Shown in pieces: positions 54,365 through 63,244 of a stretch of 64,000 nucleotides of DNA. This stretch comes from Candidatus Melainabacteria bacterium (GTDB lineage Bacteria; Cyanobacteriota; Vampirovibrionia; Obscuribacterales; Obscuribacteraceae): contig PLXC01000189.1 of the NCBI GenBank assembly GCA_003151275.1, positions 1-64,000 of the forward strand, read 5' to 3'. Within the stretch, counting starts at the first letter, position 1. Each line of letters starts with the position of its first letter. The notes beneath the pieces are model-generated. The model did no database searches. It saw only the letters and a list, made by a program, of their open reading frames with translations, and was not told the DNA's origin. The translations under genes and the position numbers were made by a program.

Positions 54365-55255
54365 CTACTTCTTATCGTTGATGCGAGCGATTGCATCACG
54401 GGCTTCGTTGCTGATTTCGGCATCTTTGAGAGCGAGTTTAAGCGCGGGAATGGCTTGTTTTGCGTCCGGGCCGATGCCGCCTAAACCTTTTGCTCCAGCG
54501 GATCGTACGTCTACGTTTTTGTCGGTTAACAAGACAATTAATTGTGGGACCGCACCGACCGCTTCGGATCCTGCCCCTCCGATCGATTTAGCTGCGGCGA
54601 TGCGGGCTGAGTCGATGTCGTCGCTCAAAAGCGCTGTTAATGCAGGAACATCTTTTGCAGCACCGGGAATACGTTCCAGTCCATAAGCAGCAGATTCGCG
54701 CAAGTCCTTATTGCCAGTTTTTATCGATTCGATCAAGGCAGGCACGGCGGATTTGGCATCCGCTCCAAAGACACCGAGTGCACGCGCCGCCATTTGACGA
54801 ACAACCGGTTCAGGATCTTTCTGCAAAGCTACAATCAAAATTGGAACGGATTGCTCGGGCTGTTTGCCGATGTCACCGAGAGCGGAAGCAGCATATGTGC
54901 GTTCATATCCACCATCGCTACTTTGCAAGAAAGCGATAACGGCAGGAACTGCAGGCGCCGCATCGGCACCGATATGACCAAGAGCATTGCAGGCTTCGCC
55001 CTTGACGCCGGGGGACGTATCGTTAATTAGAAGTTGAATGAGGTTGGGAACGGCATCCTTGGCAATCGGCCCCATCTCACTGAGATGATAGCCCGCGCTC
55101 TTACGCTCCCCATCGTCGCTACTCGATAGACCCTTAATAGCGGCTTCAACATCCGCATGACGATATTGCTCGGCTTTGGCACTGCCGCAGTTAACGCCAA
55201 AACTCAATAACAGCGAAAAAGAAAGGGCAATTTGCGCACCTCTCATCATATTCAT
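54365..55255 (-). CDS. Exported HEAT-repeat protein
   Basis: About 296 residues from the ATG at 55255 (AGGGGG ten bases upstream). Signal peptide (IALSFSLLLSFGVNC) then about eight HEAT/PBS-lyase-like repeats of ~36 residues, e.g. DAVPNLIQLLINDTSPGVKG and GAVPQLIVLLTDKNVDVRSA. The repeats end with DARDAIARIN. Such solenoids bind proteins or pigments; no phycobilin-lyase specific feature is present. Likely periplasmic scaffold. Function unknown. If the cysteine near residue 20 were a lipobox it could be a lipoprotein. Confidence 0.8.
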   Translation of the reverse strand: MNMMRGAQIALSFSLLLSFGVNCGSAKAEQYRHADVEAAIKGLSSSDDGERKSAGYHLSEMGPIAKDAVPNLIQLLINDTSPGVKGEACNALGHIGADAAPAVPAVIAFLQSSDGGYERTYAASALGDIGKQPEQSVPILIVALQKDPEPVVRQMAARALGVFGADAKSAVPALIESIKTGNKDLRESAAYGLERIPGAAKDVPALTALLSDDIDSARIAAAKSIGGAGSEAVGAVPQLIVLLTDKNVDVRSAGAKGLGGIGPDAKQAIPALKLALKDAEISNEARDAIARINDKK

Positions 55256-55429
55256 AAACGTCCGACCCCCTAATATCCCAATCAACCGTAACTTAACGGC
55301 CGCCCGCCGGGAAATAGGAGGACTGGAAAGCTTTCAAACCCGAAGGCAAAAAATCAGTAATTTTACCAATGTCTGATTAGACCGTTCAGGAGCTTGTGAA
55401 GAGTTGGTACGAGGCACCGCAGGTGCAGC

Positions 55430-57511
55430 TCAATTCCTGTCAGGATGAACAACGCAGCTCGGAAGAGCGGTGGTCAATCGGGACATTTCAACTTTTGTTA
55501 TGCCACGGCACTTGTTTAGATAGAGGTCGCGAAGTTGATTCATGCGGGCTAACATCGGAATTGATTTTGCAGTCACTAGTGTGTCAGAGAGGTCCAGTGA
55601 TCTCAGCTGCTTTAACGAAGACAAGCGCATTATTCCACTGTCGCCAAAGCATGTCCCGCATGCAGTAAGAGATTTCAAGGACTTCATTTTTTCCACAGCG
55701 CTCAATCCTACGTTTGTGAAACCTGAATAACTCAATTTCAGGCTCGTCAAATTTGGCAGCTGGGCTACGTATCCGATCGCTTCGTCGGTAAGGTACGGAT
55801 TAGATTCAAGATTTAGTGAATCTAGTTTCTTTAATGCCGGCAAGAATGCTAGATCCGCGGCAGTTAGGTTTGAGGTATATGAGAGATCAAGAGATTCTAG
55901 ATTGCTTAGAGCGGCAAGGTTCTTCAAGTTTTGAGGCGTAGCCCCTTTCAATCCAGCCATGTTTAAATGCTTCAGTGTTGAATGCATTTTGGCCAAACTG
56001 GCAGCACAGTCACCGGTAATGTTCGTGTTATTAATCGAAAGCTCTTTCAAGGGCTGACCGCAAAGAAGTCGGATACCTTCGTTGGTGACGGCAGAACCAT
56101 TCAAGTCCGCAATAAACACCTTTTGGTGCTGCTTTGTGACCAGGGCGATTAGTTGTTTAATTGAATTGTCTGATGTGTCTTTTCCCGAGCTGTGAAATAC
56201 GCCGTTTTCAAAGGACAAATTAGTCACCATACTAGAAAAGTTTGGCGTCAAGTTTTCCAGTCCTTCGAGAGGAATTGGTTCGGACGCGACTTCTTTGCTA
56301 TTAGCATGTTTAAGTTGATCGTTGGCACTTTGCTTTTCGGTGCTGCGAACAATATTATTGTTTTTTTGGTTTAGTGTTCTGGTATTGAATGCGGTACCAC
56401 CACTCAGAACAAAATATCCCACCAATCCAATTACCACCAACGCTCCTAGAACTGCTCCAGCCCAAACCAGCTTATTGCTAGCTCGCTTGCTTCCTGCATT
56501 TTGTTGCTTTTCCTTGCTCTCGTCGGTTACTTTTCCTTCCGAGAAGGATCTAAGATCGGCTGCCAACTCTTCAAAAGACTGATATCTGTCAATCTGATTT
56601 TTTGCCAACGCTTTGGCAGCAATTGCTTCAAGCTGCTTTGGAAATTGACGTCCAAGGGAAGCTTCTGACAAACTAAGCGGTACAGTGTTAATGTGTTGCA
56701 TTAAAGTCTCAATCGCGGAGTCCCCATGCAGGGGAGGCGCTCCGGTCAGCACGTGAAACAGTACGCAGCCGGCTGAATAGATGTCACTTCGCTGATCGAC
56801 TTTCTTTCCTAGGGCCTGTTCAGGGCTCATATAAAGAGGACTACCGAATATTTCACCAGTTTTTGTCAGGCTCAACTCACCCGAACTTTCAGTTTGCATG
56901 ACTTTCGCAATGCCAAAGTCGAGCACTTTTACTTTTCGGGTGCCTCCATGATCGTGCGTGAGCATGATGTTGCTCGGTTTGAGATCTCTGTGCACTATTC
57001 CTTTGGAGTGAGCGTAAGTCATGGCGCTGCATAGCTGTTCAAATATTTTGAGCGTCTCGCCAATCGAGAGAGCACCGTTAATTTTGATTAGATCGGCCAA
57101 GTTCTCGCCTTGCAGAAGGTCCATAACCATAAATGCGTGGCCATCAGGGGTGATACCGAAATCTCTGATCCCAATGATATTTTCATGGGTAAGCCGACTA
57201 GAAGCTTTCGCTTCTTGTTTGAAGCGACCGAGCGAAGCCGGAGAACTCTCACGCAAAAGCATCTTAATAGCCACTTCGACGTCAAGCTCGTTGTGACGCG
57301 CCTTTACGATTATGCCCATGCCTCCCGAACCGATCGGCGCGATGTATTCGTAGCAATCCTTAATCATAGTGCCAGGTTTGAGACCGTTGACTAGCAGCGT
57401 ACCGTCTGCAGGGCAGGCCAGCGGTGGATGCTCGAATCGCTTGCCACATGTAGGACAGCTCGTTGACAGCGAATATACTGATTTGGTAGGGGTGATTTCT
57501 TGCGACGCCAT
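55430..57511 (-). CDS. Membrane Ser/Thr protein kinase with leucine-rich repeats
   Basis: 693 residues. N-terminal Cys4 zinc-ribbon-like part (CPTCGKRF, CPADG; 19-36), Hanks-type kinase domain 53-325: G-loop GSGGMG 61-66, Lys83, HRD 174-176, DFG 198-200, GSPLYMSPEQ. A transmembrane helix at ~348-369 and a C-terminal extracytoplasmic LRR region (~470-690) with LxxLxLSxSxxT-type repeats. All catalytic residues are present, so it should be an active receptor-like kinase sensing an external ligand through the LRRs. A soluble zinc ribbon at the N-terminus is unusual. Confidence 0.9.
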   Translation of the reverse strand: MASQEITPTKSVYSLSTSCPTCGKRFEHPPLACPADGTLLVNGLKPGTMIKDCYEYIAPIGSGGMGIIVKARHNELDVEVAIKMLLRESSPASLGRFKQEAKASSRLTHENIIGIRDFGITPDGHAFMVMDLLQGENLADLIKINGALSIGETLKIFEQLCSAMTYAHSKGIVHRDLKPSNIMLTHDHGGTRKVKVLDFGIAKVMQTESSGELSLTKTGEIFGSPLYMSPEQALGKKVDQRSDIYSAGCVLFHVLTGAPPLHGDSAIETLMQHINTVPLSLSEASLGRQFPKQLEAIAAKALAKNQIDRYQSFEELAADLRSFSEGKVTDESKEKQQNAGSKRASNKLVWAGAVLGALVVIGLVGYFVLSGGTAFNTRTLNQKNNNIVRSTEKQSANDQLKHANSKEVASEPIPLEGLENLTPNFSSMVTNLSFENGVFHSSGKDTSDNSIKQLIALVTKQHQKVFIADLNGSAVTNEGIRLLCGQPLKELSINNTNITGDCAASLAKMHSTLKHLNMAGLKGATPQNLKNLAALSNLESLDLSYTSNLTAADLAFLPALKKLDSLNLESNPYLTDEAIGYVAQLPNLTSLKLSYSGFTNVGLSAVEKMKSLKSLTACGTCFGDSGIMRLSSLKQLRSLDLSDTLVTAKSIPMLARMNQLRDLYLNKCRGITKVEMSRLTTALPSCVVHPDRN

Positions 57512-57652
57512 TTTTATAAAACTATGCTTGTTCTATTTTTCTACCCGGAGCTCGATAACGGCGAAACCGTTTTGTTTCGCGATTATCAGGGGTTTCCCCA
57601 CTCAAGAGAGAATTAATTTACATCGGATGAAAGGAGTATGAAATCATCGCCA

Positions 57653-58321
57653 CTATTTGTTTGCACCAAGTTTGCCCGCTGACATTTCTCTGCGCACCCG
57701 CTCGACGTTCCTAGCCAGGCTGGCCACCATGGGACCGTTTCCGGATTTCAGCTTTTCGGCAGCTATTGCTTGTTTGAAGTAATCCATAGCTTCGTCATAC
57801 TTGCCTCGCTTCTCATAAGCTTCTGCAATAAGCAGCAAATTGACTGAGATATCACGCGGGCTAGTTCCTGGAATTTTCTGGTTGATCGAAAGCAGTCGTT
57901 TCAGATAAGGAATGGTGTCATAACACGCGCCGCTAGCACAGGTCACTCTCACTACATCGTTCAATGGCTTGATCAACTCCGGAGCACTGGAGCCATATTT
58001 AGCTTCGTCTATTTTCAACACTCGCAAATACAAAAGTCTGGCGTCGTCAAACTTTCGCTCGCTTATATAGACCTGAGCCAAATCATCAAGAGTTTGAGAA
58101 AGACGCGGATCAGTTTCTTTAAAGCTACGCGCATCTAGCAGAGCTTTTTTAAGCGACTTTTCTGCGCGACTATAATCTCGAGCCTGAGTAGCGGTTCGTC
58201 CATCCTTGCTGTCCTTCGCCCATAACGCGCCACGAGTATCCGCAGCTGCAGCAGAAAGCACCGCAAAAAACGAAACACTGAGGAGAGTGGAAGACAAACA
58301 TAGTTGCTTGCGTATTGGCAT
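57653..58321 (-). CDS. Exported TPR-repeat protein
   Basis: About 222 residues from the ATG at 58321, which gives a clear signal peptide (MPIRKQLCLSSTLLSVSFFA); an ATG at 58372 with GTAGGAT upstream is the alternative. Three to four TPR-like units of the tetratricopeptide/kinesin-light-chain spacing (LDDLAQVYISERKFDDARLL, LIAEAYEKRGKYDEAMDYF). Last of a row of minus-strand exported-protein genes; close to the lipoprotein gene upstream (58398). Function unknown. Confidence 0.75.
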   Translation of the reverse strand: MPIRKQLCLSSTLLSVSFFAVLSAAAADTRGALWAKDSKDGRTATQARDYSRAEKSLKKALLDARSFKETDPRLSQTLDDLAQVYISERKFDDARLLYLRVLKIDEAKYGSSAPELIKPLNDVVRVTCASGACYDTIPYLKRLLSINQKIPGTSPRDISVNLLLIAEAYEKRGKYDEAMDYFKQAIAAEKLKSGNGPMVASLARNVERVRREMSAGKLGANK

Positions 58322-58397
58322 GCGGATAACTCTAGCTTCTCCAGTGACATTGATAGGCTTATCAAGGCTCATATCCTACAAATTTTTCGCCGATGCT

Positions 58398-58994
58398 TCA
58401 ATGGTGCCTTTTGGAATTGTCCAGACGAACGACCCATCGGTCTTTCGAATCAGGCTTAGTTGATGGAATGACAAGATCTACACCGCTCTCAACGGTACTG
58501 ACGGGCAGATCGAATATTGCTAAAAAAGGCTTGAACGCCCCAGGTTCGATTTCACACTCAAACAAATCTTTAGGACCTCCATTCATGAGGACCGCGTCCT
58601 TACCGTTGTCACTTGGAGCGTAGCTTTCCCCATCGACTGCTTTGACTTGGAGGTTTTCAGTCTTGATCGTTGCTGCATTGTTGCCGTTATTTTTTGCGCG
58701 GAAACGAACTATGTAAAAAAGATTGCCCTCTGCAGCAGTTCTTCCCTTTGACGTTTGACCGAGATATTTTGACTTCTCAACTGAATCGATGGCATATTGA
58801 ACTCTGTCATCGAGAACATAGGTCTGATGAAGCTTACTAACTAATGGTCCAGTAGCTACTTTCGGAGCTGCAGTCGTAACAGCAGGCGACTTAGAGCTAT
58901 CCGCAGTGGACGTGGACCGTTTTACTTCTGGAGCAGCACACGCGCTAAATAAAGTTACCGAGCACAGAACAACGGCAACCATCGACTTTCGCAT
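58398..58994 (-). CDS. Lipoprotein with DUF4352-like domain
   Basis: 198 residues. Signal peptide with lipobox (TLFSACAAP; Cys about residue 19), a Ser/Thr linker, then a beta-rich domain of the DUF4352/telokin-like type: NLFYIVRFRAKNNGNNAATI and FECEIEPGAFKPFLAIFDLP. Such domains are common in secreted lipoproteins, often near kinases or secretion genes. Role unknown. 12 bases downstream of the GH130-type gene. Confidence 0.8.
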   Translation of the reverse strand: MRKSMVAVVLCSVTLFSACAAPEVKRSTSTADSSKSPAVTTAAPKVATGPLVSKLHQTYVLDDRVQYAIDSVEKSKYLGQTSKGRTAAEGNLFYIVRFRAKNNGNNAATIKTENLQVKAVDGESYAPSDNGKDAVLMNGGPKDLFECEIEPGAFKPFLAIFDLPVSTVESGVDLVIPSTKPDSKDRWVVRLDNSKRHH

Positions 58995-59006
58995 ACTTAC
59001 CGTCCA

Positions 59007-60788
59007 CTATTTCTTGCTGTCATTTTCCTGGGTCAAAGCTGCGGGAGATCGCAGTAAAGATTGACGCAAGCTGTCACTGATTCCGTTAAACTGATTGACT
59101 GAAGTAAAGTTCGTTTGCGCGACACCAACATAACTGTCCGCGGCTCCATAATATACTAGATAACCGTTTTTGCCGTTAGGCACAATGCCTTGAGGGAAGA
59201 CAACGTTCGGAACTTGATGCACTGTCGAAGACGAGTTTTCAATTTCCCAAGGCGTTTCCGGCGAGAAGATTGGTTTGTTCGAACGATACAGCAATTGCGT
59301 CGGATCCTCTTTGCTGAAGACCGCGAGTCCTGTTTGATATTTGAACATGCCTTTGCCGCCTTCGTACGGCATGCCACCACTATAAATCAGGTTGATACCA
59401 TCCTTGGTGACGATCGCAGCTGGCCCTGGTTCAACAACGTTCGAATCGAACTTCCCAGGACGTCCCGGCAAAACAGGTTGATTTGTGGCGTCGGCCCATT
59501 TAACCCCATCGACTGATGAGGACAGTCCCAATTCATCAATACCATTGCGGCTACCCATATAGAACATCCAGAACTTGCCGTTGATTTTTTCTGGAACAAA
59601 TCTGCCGTCAACTTCGCGAGAGACGATAGAGCCGGACTTTGTCCACTGCGTGTTCCAAGTCCCTTCATTGGCTGGCATCATAACGCCGCGCTCCGTCCAG
59701 TCTTTCAAATCTTTCGACGTCCAATCAGCGAGCTGGGCATTCTTGCCGTCCCACTTTGTAGCAGTCAAATCGTATTCACTGGGATTGACTGTATCTGCGG
59801 TCACTCGCGGATCTTCGATTCCCAAACGTTCGTTCTCAGTTCTTGGTTTCAGCACCGGCTCGTCGCTGCGCTCGAGGATCGTCTTACCATCGGGAGCGGT
59901 GCGTGCGTATCCGACTGTGGACACGCCCTTAGCATCTTGGGCGCGATAAAGGATGGCAACGTCGCCATTGGGCAATCTCGTTGCGGTTGGATTGAAGGCA
60001 CCGGCGGAATCAAAAAAATTGCCTTCGCGTGGACCGAGAATAGGTTGATCAGACAGACGTTTGAGCGGAGTCAGAGTCTCGGTCATTTCTTTGGGATAGT
60101 GCTCTCCGCCTTTTGCTTCGCGCGAGGCATTGATGCCTTTCCCGATTGCAAAATCCAAGCCGGCAAAAGCGGCGCCAAACATCGCGAAATTACCAGCAGA
60201 CTGGGCTATTTCTGTCCCGCTGGCCCAGCGATGATTCATCAAGCCTTCATTCAATAATGCGTTTGTGGCACCACCTACGGCACCACCAGCCGCGTTGACG
60301 CCGATCCGACGCGCCAAAGATCCTTCAAATCCACCGCCCAAAGCGCCGGTGGCCAGACTCATGGAAGCAAACGTACCTGCTTGTACACCCGCCTGCTTAA
60401 GTCTCGAACTGAGTAAATCTTGTCCATGTTCTGTCGGGGTGAAGACCCCGCCATAAATTCCGCCGGTTAAGCCCATGGTGGTTGCCGACGCCAGTGCGCC
60501 TGTCTCACCGATGCCAACTGTCTTGAGCAAGGGCTTAGTCAGTCCCTTGGTTGCAATGGATAAAGCTGCGAAGTCCACAACAAAACCGGCCAATGCACCT
60601 GCTTTAGCGCCAAGCGAATCCTTATGATCCGCTCCCTGCATCTGCATTTCTGGCAGTTTCACGCCTGGAACCTGATCGGCAATCTGGACTACTGCGTTCC
60701 AGGGATTCGCCAGTGCGCTGTGCACAAATTCTTTTCCGAAGTCGGCTGCGTTTTCAGTAACTGCGCCAAGACCGAATCGCTCTGACAT
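59007..60788 (-). CDS. GH130-type phosphorylase/hydrolase fused to a glycine-rich domain
   Basis: 593 residues. Residues ~245-580 show the GH130 five-bladed fold: GNFFDSAGAFNPTATRL, VAILYRAQDAKGVSTVGYA, GIEDPRVT (Glu325-Asp-Pro-Arg), WTKSGSIV, and KYQTGLAVFS. GH130 enzymes phosphorolyse or hydrolyse beta-mannosides. The first ~230 residues are a Gly/Ala/Thr-rich part with small-residue motifs (GGGFEG, AAGGAVGGATNALL) like glycine zippers that insert into membranes or form helical bundles. The fusion is unusual. The enzyme half may have lost substrate-specific loops, so activity is uncertain. Confidence 0.8.
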   Translation of the reverse strand: MSERFGLGAVTENAADFGKEFVHSALANPWNAVVQIADQVPGVKLPEMQMQGADHKDSLGAKAGALAGFVVDFAALSIATKGLTKPLLKTVGIGETGALASATTMGLTGGIYGGVFTPTEHGQDLLSSRLKQAGVQAGTFASMSLATGALGGGFEGSLARRIGVNAAGGAVGGATNALLNEGLMNHRWASGTEIAQSAGNFAMFGAAFAGLDFAIGKGINASREAKGGEHYPKEMTETLTPLKRLSDQPILGPREGNFFDSAGAFNPTATRLPNGDVAILYRAQDAKGVSTVGYARTAPDGKTILERSDEPVLKPRTENERLGIEDPRVTADTVNPSEYDLTATKWDGKNAQLADWTSKDLKDWTERGVMMPANEGTWNTQWTKSGSIVSREVDGRFVPEKINGKFWMFYMGSRNGIDELGLSSSVDGVKWADATNQPVLPGRPGKFDSNVVEPGPAAIVTKDGINLIYSGGMPYEGGKGMFKYQTGLAVFSKEDPTQLLYRSNKPIFSPETPWEIENSSSTVHQVPNVVFPQGIVPNGKNGYLVYYGAADSYVGVAQTNFTSVNQFNGISDSLRQSLLRSPAALTQENDSKK

Positions 60789-60901
60789 TTGGGCTCCAGG
60801 TGAAGGGCTGTGGATGGAAGGAATGTAAAGAAGATAGACGTGTAACCCGGAGAGGGTAATGGGGAAATTACCATTTCCGAATAAATAGTCATCCGGCTGA
60901 G

Positions 60902-61360
60902 CTAACTCGCTGGATTAATTAGCGAAACGCTAAAACCTTTGAGCACGTTCCCTTTGCTGTCGAAGACGCACTCGACTAAGTGAGGCGGAAGTTTGTATGT
61001 TACACGCATGTAGCTCTTCAGCTTTTTTGAGGAGATCGGCAGTACCGTCAATTTCTTTTGAACTGTGCGCTGGTTGTCTTGGGCAGTAATTCCGGCCGGA
61101 CCCAAGTCGAGAAATGGCGACATTGTTCGCATCACGTTTGGCTCTGCCAGGTATTCGCAGCCAATCGCGCGGAACTGAGCTTCTTTCATGTTGTAAGACA
61201 AGCCAAAACCAAACTTGAAAAACTCGAGCATGCGCAAGGAGTCAACTTCACTAATAGGAACGTCGTACACACAAGATGGTGCGCCTGTCGACTTGAGAAG
61301 TTGTTTGTACTCTAGCCCCTCAATGTTTTTCCCTAGCAGATTCACAAGTAGTTCGTACAT
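60902..61360 (-). CDS. Protein of unknown function
   Basis: About 152 residues from the ATG at 61360, preceded by AAGGA at the right distance; ATGs at 61381 and 61369 are alternatives. A soluble, mixed alpha/beta protein with MRTMSPFLDLGPAGITAQD in the middle. No signal peptide or membrane helix. No family recognised. It lies next to the relic transposase on the other strand, so it may be cargo from an accessory segment, but there is no evidence beyond position. Confidence 0.6.
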   Translation of the reverse strand: MYELLVNLLGKNIEGLEYKQLLKSTGAPSCVYDVPISEVDSLRMLEFFKFGFGLSYNMKEAQFRAIGCEYLAEPNVMRTMSPFLDLGPAGITAQDNQRTVQKKLTVLPISSKKLKSYMRVTYKLPPHLVECVFDSKGNVLKGFSVSLINPAS

Positions 61361-61410
61361 TGAACTCATCCTTAAAGTCATGATAAGAATGGCTTAGCTG
61401 CCTTGAACGT

Positions 61411-61641
61411 CCGCTATTTGTATCCTTCGCATGCGAAGGTGTTGTCTTCGAAAACGTGCCATTAGTGAAGGAATTGATTAAAAAGACAGAAACTAAAACA
61501 GGGCTGCGCGTTACCGTGGATGTACTAAATAAAGTTTGCGAAACTGGTCGCAAAGCCGCCAAGCAGCTGCAGTCAACCTTGAACATCATCTCTGATGCCG
61601 TTTTGCCCAAATGGAACTATGTTCTTTCTCCGCAGACATGA
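61411..61641 (+). pseudogene. Relic of an ISAzo13-type transposase (C-terminal part)
   Basis: About 62-75 codons remain. TETKTGLRVTVDVLNKV, CETGRK and LPKWNYVLSPQT match by eye the C-terminal end of ISAzo13/Rhodopirellula-type DDE transposases (KTGL.V..VLD...Y..G.KVS, EWNYTI.P). All upstream catalytic parts are missing because the convergent gene begins just to the left. The frame has no ribosome-binding site of its own. It marks an old insertion of a mobile element. Confidence 0.65.
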
Positions 61642-62025
61642 TGTGAAATTTTCGGTCTCGCATTTTTGTGCGAGTAAATTTTTCAGATTTGTCTTCATTA
61701 ACCATACTGGTGCAATAGAAAGCTGGCTGAAAAAACCAGCAGTATGCCTTGGTATAGAGAGACCGACTCGGAGGCGGACAGCGCAAGCCGCTGCTGCCGA
61801 TGAGTCGGAATCCGCTGGTTGAACAAGCTAGCGGTAATGGAACAGAAGTGGAGAATTGTAGACGATATTTTGAATGGTATCAATAATGCTGATTTGCTCC
61901 CAGACAAATCCTCGACGAGCCTGAATTTCCGCAAGTCATTTTTTTTTACGATCCTTAGTGCCTTTGTCAATATGGTATAAATGCCTGGGAACCCTGGTCA
62001 TGGTTGTCGCGAAGGGATAAGTTTT
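61642..62025. other. Intergenic region right of the transposase relic
   Basis: About 380 bases with no credible gene. A hairpin GCTGG-CTGAAAAAA-CCAGC is at 61721-61739. No terminal inverted repeat of an insertion sequence could be identified. Confidence 0.4.
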
Positions 62026-62649
62026 ATGAGCAAAATCAAGGTCAAAGCATTGTTAGGAGCGGCCTTTGCCCTGACATTACAAGGGGTGGTTTGTAGCCAA
62101 AATGCTACAGCCGATAACACTCATACGCCTTTACAACTTAGTCAACTCGACGCAAAATGCAATAATGGCGGGCCAGCCTCCGCTGCTTTTATGAATGTGC
62201 ACGGAAGACAGGTTCTAGATTTGAAGGCGCAAGGAATTACGGGAACGGACGGCGAAGCCTTGGCCCGCGTAAATGTGGGAGGAAGAGGAATTATATTCCA
62301 GCGCATTGAGATTGGATACACTGGTGTGTGTCAATCGTCTCTTGGTTTTTTCGAAGCTGCTATAAGCTTCACACCACCAGGATCCTCGGTTAGTCAGGGC
62401 ATCTCCTTTCGCTGTCCTGACATGCAGGTGCCAGGCCTTCCAGGATTGCTTATCATAACTCCCGCAACCATAGCAGCGGTCACTGGTGAGGGATCAATAC
62501 CAGCCGGCTCCACATTGGATGGTATCAATCTCAATGTACAGGGCACGACCGCCACGCTTCAGGAAGGCTTCATTAGTTCAGTAAAAGTGAACAACATTAA
62601 GGTCGGGTTTGACCACACAGCCCCGGCAGTTTTTTGCACCCCAGATTAG
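62026..62649 (+). CDS. Secreted protein of unknown function
   Basis: About 207 residues from the ATG at 62026 (AAGGGATAAG upstream); the frame is open 15 codons further. Signal peptide: KIKVKALLGAAFALTLQGVVCS. The mature part is beta-rich, with four to five cysteines that could pair (KCNNGG, GVCQSS, FRCPDM, AVFCTPD), and repeated Gly/Ser/Thr loops. No family recognised. It stands alone, followed by the palindrome at 62688. Confidence 0.7.
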   Translation: MSKIKVKALLGAAFALTLQGVVCSQNATADNTHTPLQLSQLDAKCNNGGPASAAFMNVHGRQVLDLKAQGITGTDGEALARVNVGGRGIIFQRIEIGYTGVCQSSLGFFEAAISFTPPGSSVSQGISFRCPDMQVPGLPGLLIITPATIAAVTGEGSIPAGSTLDGINLNVQGTTATLQEGFISSVKVNNIKVGFDHTAPAVFCTPD

Positions 62650-62687
62650 CGTCCCTCCGAGTTCCGCATATTAGGACATTCCGGTGT

Positions 62688-62703
62688 GCACCATTTCTGG
62701 TGC
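62688..62703. repeat. Dispersed palindrome, copy 7
   Basis: GCACCATTTCTGGTGC, a near-perfect inverted repeat 39 bases after the secreted-protein stop. Confidence 0.65.
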
Positions 62704-63135
62704 GCTGGCGTTACGATGCAGAACAACTGCAACTTGCGCAAAGGTCGTTATCAGAGATAGGCGCAGAAGAGGTGAATTGGATGGATTGCTGCCTCCGCCA
62801 TTGAGTATGGTGTATCAATCACATTTCACCATTTTGAAAGTGACGGAACTGCTATGTTTACGATGCTTCGCTTTCGCTGACCATACCGGACTCCCCTTGC
62901 TCCTAGGTCTCACATGTGGCTTGGGCGTCGGAGCTTTCGTGCCCTTCTATTCACCGCTTTCATTACTTACTGGCAGCGCGGGCGGACTAAAATGCTGCCT
63001 GCCCTTCAATTGAGTGTACACCGATGTCGCCGTTCCCTGCTCCATCAGGTTCTATAAATGTCACCGCTCCGGTGGGAATCCAATAAGAGCACTTATTTAA
63101 CGAGCGGTTTACCTCTGATTCAACAACACCGCTTT

Positions 63136-63151
63136 GCACCATATACGGTGC
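63136..63151. repeat. Dispersed palindrome, copy 8
   Basis: GCACCATATACGGTGC, the best match to the consensus, in the gap before the last gene, about 95 bases upstream of its ATG. Confidence 0.7.
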
Positions 63152-63244
63152 ACGCACATGACGGCGATCAAGCAATTCTCTTTCTTCACGAATTCGACAC
63201 AGTAGTCAAGTAACATTCGGTCATCTCCGATAAGAGACGTCGTC

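Larger units (their letters stand above)
62650..63244. other. Intergenic region, about 600 bases
   Basis: No gene supported: the 109-codon frame at 62684-63013 starts inside a palindrome, has no ribosome-binding site and no protein character. Two copies of the dispersed palindrome lie at 62688 and 63136. Confidence 0.45.

Noticed and set aside
62684..63013. 109-codon plus-strand frame
   Set aside because: Starts in the palindrome at 62688, no ribosome-binding site, composition unlike neighbours.
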